This document shows positions 6,601 to 8,410 of a stretch of DNA of 8,410 bases, piece by piece. A program made the position numbers and the translations under genes. The stretch's first letter is position 1. Each line of letters starts with the position of its first letter. The stretch comes from an uncultured Ruminococcus sp. (GTDB lineage Bacteria; Bacillota_A; Clostridia; RUG12999): contig CACZTG010000220.1 of assembly GCA_902783995.1 (NCBI GenBank), positions 1 to 8,410 on the forward strand, written 5' to 3'. Below the pieces are notes generated by a model. It saw nothing but the letters and a program-made list of their open reading frames with translations. It was not told the origin of the DNA and ran no database searches.

Positions 6601-8162
6601 CTGTCTCCTGTTTCATAAACCTTCACAATATCCCATGCCGGCTTATCTCTGCTTTTATTGCACGCATACACTGTAAACTGATAATAGGAATCCTTCTTGT
6701 CATTTACCTGAAAACGACAGGTAAGACCACTGTTTGAATCGTTGTTTTTAGCGTTAAGCGTGATTTTATATGTATTTGTAATATCCGAATAATCCTGCGG
6801 TCTCCATTCTGTTCTGCACTCTCTGTCCGCATATGTTCCAAGCCCTACATAACCGCCCTTAAGCATAAGCGCTCCGTTTTCAAGCGATGCTCTCTCATCA
6901 ACATTTGATGAAAAGACTTTTGCTGTTTTACTGACCGGCGGAGTGAGATAAAATTCCGAATTACCTATTCTTACATCACTGTTATATAAAGGATAATCAT
7001 ACGCGTCGGTATCTATTTTATACTGTTCCGCAACCGCCTGCTGATTTCTGAAATCGGCGGAAGCAATTACGGTATATGTATTTTTCGGCGGACTCTCAAG
7101 GGTTTCCGCCTCTGTTACAGGCTTAAACTCATCGTCAAACATAAATACTCTGAGGTAATCGAAATCACCTGTCAGGTTAAATACCTCCGCGTCTTTTGTA
7201 TAAGGACGAAGAACGCAGCTTTTAAGTTTATTTTCTTTATATCCGCATACATAGGTTGTACCCGATTCGCAAAAATCAAAGCTTGTATTTACCGTGTAAT
7301 TATCACCTTCACGCGTAACATATGAAGAAGTTCTCGGGCTTGCGACGGTTTCAAGCTTTAAAAGACTTATTTTGGGCTGAACGCCGCTGCCTCCGTACGG
7401 AATAAGCTGAATATAATTATCTTTCAGGGAATGATAAAACGGCGAACTGTCCGTGTATGATAACGTTTCGTTAAGATTGAAATTCGTGTTTGATTTTCCC
7501 GTAATGTGAACCGTAATGTTACTGTTGTTTACCACAGTTATTTCCGCGCTGAAGCCTTTTAAATATCCGTTCCCGGTTGTCGCGATTGATGGAATTTGTC
7601 CCGAGCTTAAAAGCGCTGTGTCCGTATCATTTACTCTTTTATAAAGCACCCATGCGGGGAAATTTTTGTCTCTGTTGCAGGAGGATATAAGAAGCATATA
7701 TCCTTCCGATGTATTGGAATCTGTATTAAATCTTATAATTATTCCGCTGTTTGAGTTATAATTTTCACCGGAAACCGTAAATTTGTATGTATCGCCCGCC
7801 TTATCGAAATTTTCCGGCTGCCAGGTAAAGCGACATTCCTTGTGAAGATACATACTGTAGCTTGTTGATTTTCCTTGTATCATAACAAGCTTTCCACTCG
7901 ATATCTGTCCCTTTTCCTTTGTGCTGAATACCGTTCCTGTCGGCGGATTAATATACACATCGGAGCTTCCCACCTGTATCGGTGATGCGGTTGTGGCATT
8001 ACCGCCCGAATCAACAGGGATTTCTACAATCTCCGAATCCGCAAATTTTGAAAAATCCGTTTCGCAAAGCGTCTGAAACTGAATTTCATCAGCGGCAATC
8101 GTAAGTGGCATAAGCATTAAAATCATCAAAAAAACAAGTGCCGCGCATAAAATTTTTTTCAT
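3666..8162 (-). CDS. Very large secreted multidomain protein with two NodB-type polysaccharide deacetylase domains and a degenerate SGNH domain
   Basis: The 1498-residue product starts with a signal peptide (1-23 or 24, MKKILCAALVF...LTIA-A). Two homologous beta-rich modules follow (about 28-274 and 363-613), separated by a small beta domain (about 286-357, with YLRVFMFDDEFKPV). Next come a first NodB domain (about 645-850; VFDDN, HTATH with His703 and His707, VIYAHNF), an InlB/Flg_new-like repeat (863-922, GYTFVRWS), an SGNH-like domain (about 929-1123), a CE2-N-like beta-sandwich (about 1145-1270) and a second NodB domain (about 1278-1472; SIDDGP, YRSPGN, LIHDN). I infer a role in deacetylating extracellular polysaccharide, either dietary glycan or cell wall. 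The C-terminus has no LPXTG, dockerin or SLH motif, so attachment is unclear. AAAGGAAG at 8169-8176 sits 6 bases before the ATG. The gene appears monocistronic. Family membership is firm for the NodB domains; the substrate is unknown. Confidence 0.92.
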   Translation of the reverse strand: MKKILCAALVFLMILMLMPLTIAADEIQFQTLCETDFSKFADSEIVEIPVDSGGNATTASPIQVGSSDVYINPPTGTVFSTKEKGQISSGKLVMIQGKSTSYSMYLHKECRFTWQPENFDKAGDTYKFTVSGENYNSNSGIIIRFNTDSNTSEGYMLLISSCNRDKNFPAWVLYKRVNDTDTALLSSGQIPSIATTGNGYLKGFSAEITVVNNSNITVHITGKSNTNFNLNETLSYTDSSPFYHSLKDNYIQLIPYGGSGVQPKISLLKLETVASPRTSSYVTREGDNYTVNTSFDFCESGTTYVCGYKENKLKSCVLRPYTKDAEVFNLTGDFDYLRVFMFDDEFKPVTEAETLESPPKNTYTVIASADFRNQQAVAEQYKIDTDAYDYPLYNSDVRIGNSEFYLTPPVSKTAKVFSSNVDERASLENGALMLKGGYVGLGTYADRECRTEWRPQDYSDITNTYKITLNAKNNDSNSGLTCRFQVNDKKDSYYQFTVYACNKSRDKPAWDIVKVYETGDSTVLMGSDELPTQATTGDGYLQTYTASITVVDKSVITVDIDGTTNTRKSIKESKRYVDSNPFAQDAHDNYIHFKSYGAATSTALIYSVTLETDLSASAEGVKPVINYGTVQTAETNAMTWKPYDKGYMTIVFDDNNDNLEPMFDIATGEYGFPVCAAIPTKYIDRNPGVLEEIEGSGGEILSHTATHSQFNFSTSWETIDNDFKTSYDVLTDRGFNVNGIILSGGTNSDTSTAFGRAVEPITAKYYKYSDLYGVSEQYRKRRDSFNGKTADEIKAIIDRMIRNRDWIVIYAHNFTEFPEEVMREVLGYAQQKKNDGLFDIVTYKHMYKTFGEFESPVDFGKNRYTVNFYGTDNSTFLGSVSVLDGDAAEMPAGYVVKQGYTFVRWSEDISAVSGNMNVYAICRDNTSGLEISTSHENVLVKGFDSTNPVLANAKRKILSDNALNISYLSGNSESLSYSGAVSSWLASNFDGISVTSENSGMYGASTAAMALTANKIYNNFSPDAVFVDLTGGDPASYAENKVWSKFDIKRQAEAVVRSIYLKNPRADIVFVLRNKGQASGAYEAYSEIAETYKGAGVGCLDLNGVSAENVNTEICNYLKTYLYDVYVPEGTPENHTIPANPVSRSPWTNIAFVSASAFTTPVNNSGNAINASMIDSGEQSIVLSDSSVVFGANDEASFDFTGTGFAAVIGAASEAKTFSYQVDGHGYKTVNVPAANYGRIITLENELSYYGHTIDLHFDGELSVGGVYTFGADNGLANIAALSIDDGPKEASTGVILDVLKANDAHATFFSIGINVKNASGIVETSRELLERVLEEGSEIGNHSNSTLLPDTKEGIQNHFEMAQNKVFEAVGVYPIIYRSPGNDTSDDIFEAVTLPLMNGYNIGNDWNAPGSGGVSIESRINGITNNAEDGNIILIHDNVYNAEALETALPNIAAKGIKIVSVSELIRLRGYVVPAMRQYKAFRKDGWEIVAQHSSLD
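3747..4331 (-). other. Second NodB (CE4-like) deacetylase domain with an altered zinc motif, residues ~1278-1472
   Basis: SIDDGP (1283-1288) matches motif 1, YRSPGN (1378-1383) matches motif 3 RxPxG, NDWNAPG (1405-1411) fits motif 4, and IILIHDN (1433-1439) matches motif 5 with His1437. Motif 2 should be HxxxH, but the sequence is NHSNST: His1343 is kept and the second histidine is Thr1347. The overall layout is closer to classical CE4 enzymes than the first domain is. Confidence 0.85.
4794..5378 (-). other. Degenerate SGNH/GDSL-hydrolase-like domain, residues ~929-1123
   Basis: The order of elements follows the clostridial SGNH group that reads 'LAKAxxGExItIaFiGGSIT ... NAGIGAT ... PDfVxvEfsVND'. 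Here they appear as ANAKRKILSDNALNISYLSGNSESL, then SGMYGAST, then SPDAVFVDLTGGD. A serine is kept in block I (GNS, Ser972) and a glycine in block II, but the block III Asn of the GxND pattern is replaced (GGDP), and no DxxH block V is visible near DLNGVSAENVNTEICNYL. Catalysis is doubtful. It may serve binding or structure. Confidence 0.6.
5613..6230 (-). other. First NodB (CE4-like) deacetylase domain, residues ~645-850
   Basis: YMTIVFDDNNDNLE holds the motif 1 acidic pair (Asp653-Asp654). GGEILSHTATH holds motif 2 with both zinc histidines (703 and 707). GIILSGGTNS (739-748) takes the place of the usual RPP motif 3, as is common in this subgroup. WIVIYAHNF (806-814) holds the motif 5 histidine (812). 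The metal-binding set looks complete, so the domain is probably active. Confidence 0.85.
6324..8081 (-). repeat. Duplicated ~250-residue beta-rich modules in the N-terminal third of the secreted esterase
   Basis: Residues about 28-274 (7341-8081) and 363-613 (6324-7076) align along their whole length. Matching pairs include ECRFTWQPENF with ECRTEWRPQDY, SNSGIIIRF with SNSGLTCRF, NRDKNFPAWVLYK with NKSRDKPAWDIVK, and ATTGNGYLKGFSAEITVV with ATTGDGYLQTYTASITVV. The closing segments SPFYHSLKDNYIQ and NPFAQDAHDNYIH also match. The fold pattern suggests laminin-G or concanavalin-like carbohydrate-binding sandwiches, but I cannot name the family. The copies have diverged well beyond recent duplication. 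Confidence 0.8.
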
Positions 8163-8222
8163 GTCTGTCTTCCTTTCAATTTTGTCATATTTTATATATG
8201 CCTGATTTATATATACACTTTA

Positions 8223-8251
8223 ATTATACCACGATACCATATTATATACAA
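8223..8251 (-). promoter_or_regulatory. Strong sigma-A-like promoter of the secreted esterase gene
   Basis: On the minus strand, TTGTAT (8246-8251) and a consensus TATAAT (8223-8228) are separated by exactly 17 bases. The TGG just before the -10 box makes an extended -10. Transcription would start near 8216, giving a leader of about 53 bases. A second TATAAT at 8241-8246 has only a poor -35 partner (TGTGTA) and is probably unused. Confidence 0.75.
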
Positions 8252-8276
8252 GTCGATATTTTGTACACACCTTATG

Positions 8277-8311
8277 AAAAAAGACTGCCGACAGCTTAGG
8301 TGTCGGCAGTC
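8277..8311 (-). terminator. Rho-independent terminator of the gene entering from the right edge
   Basis: GACTGCCGACA (8283-8293) pairs perfectly with TGTCGGCAGTC (8301-8311) around a 7-base loop. On the minus strand the stem is followed directly by six T residues (8277-8282). It begins 6 bases after a minus-strand stop codon at 8317 and sits upstream of the esterase promoter, so it separates the two transcription units. Confidence 0.92.
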
Positions 8312-8316
8312 TGCAA

Positions 8317-8410
8317 TCAGTCTGAAAGAGGATTATATAAAGGTGAATCCACAATTCCTTTCCTTGTCGGCTTTATCGGGTCGCTCATAAGAAAATACCT
8401 TGTATCGTCA
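8317..8410 (-). CDS. C-terminal end of an unidentified gene, cut by the window edge
   Basis: On the minus strand, a frame open from the right edge encodes 30 residues, DDTRYFLMSDPIKPTRKGIVDSPLYNPLSD, and ends with TGA at 8317-8319. One other frame also stops quickly (TTATGA). The support for coding is the position: the stop lies 6 bases before a strong terminator of matching direction. The tail is polar and has no membrane segment or motif I recognise, so the product is unknown. Confidence 0.65.
   Translation of the reverse strand, partial: DDTRYFLMSDPIKPTRKGIVDSPLYNPLSD

Noticed and set aside
1..8410. CRISPR array, tRNA, rRNA, insertion sequence or prophage genes
   Set aside because: I saw no regularly spaced direct repeats, tRNA-like cloverleaf sequences, transposase or phage motifs in any part of the window.

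Overview
The window looks like a chromosomal segment of an anaerobic Clostridia-type Firmicute, probably an uncultured gut Oscillospiraceae or Lachnospiraceae relative. This is inferred from moderately AT-rich intergenic DNA, purine-rich Shine-Dalgarno sequences (GGAAGG, AAAGGAAG), a TTG start, sigma-A-like promoters, and gene families common in that group (a DUF6106-like membrane protein, DUF378, and a very large secreted esterase).

Left part (1-3117, all minus strand): a compact housekeeping operon read right to left. It encodes a Sua5-type threonylcarbamoyl-AMP synthase (tRNA t6A synthesis), the N-acetyltransferase RimI joined to it by a 4-base ATGA overlap, a two-helix membrane protein 18 bases further on, and the bifunctional NAD(P)HX repair enzyme NnrE-NnrD, which runs off the left edge. 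A sigma-A-like promoter lies just upstream of the Sua5 gene, whose real start is judged to be a TTG at 3117.

Middle (3118-3665): an AT-rich spacer of about 230 bases, then a small plus-strand DUF378 membrane protein gene (3346-3555). Its leader can fold as an H-type pseudoknot, with one 9-bp stem and a second perfect 9-bp stem ending exactly at the ribosome binding site. Overlapping upstream palindromes offer competing folds. This is the best candidate here for an undescribed regulatory RNA. A strong bidirectional terminator separates this gene from the convergent gene to its right.

Right part (3666-8410, minus strand): one 1498-residue secreted protein, apparently a single-gene transcription unit with its own consensus promoter. 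From the N-terminus it has a signal peptide, two homologous beta-rich modules of about 250 residues separated by a small beta domain, a NodB-type deacetylase domain, an InlB/Flg_new-type repeat, a degenerate SGNH-hydrolase-like domain, a beta-sandwich resembling the CE2 N-terminal module, and a second NodB-type domain that lacks one expected zinc ligand. Beyond its promoter are a rho-independent terminator and the last 30 codons of another minus-strand gene entering from the right edge.

The left operon is basic translation and metabolite maintenance. The large protein acts outside the cell, probably in deacetylating polysaccharide. Nothing seen indicates a mobile element, CRISPR array, tRNA or rRNA.
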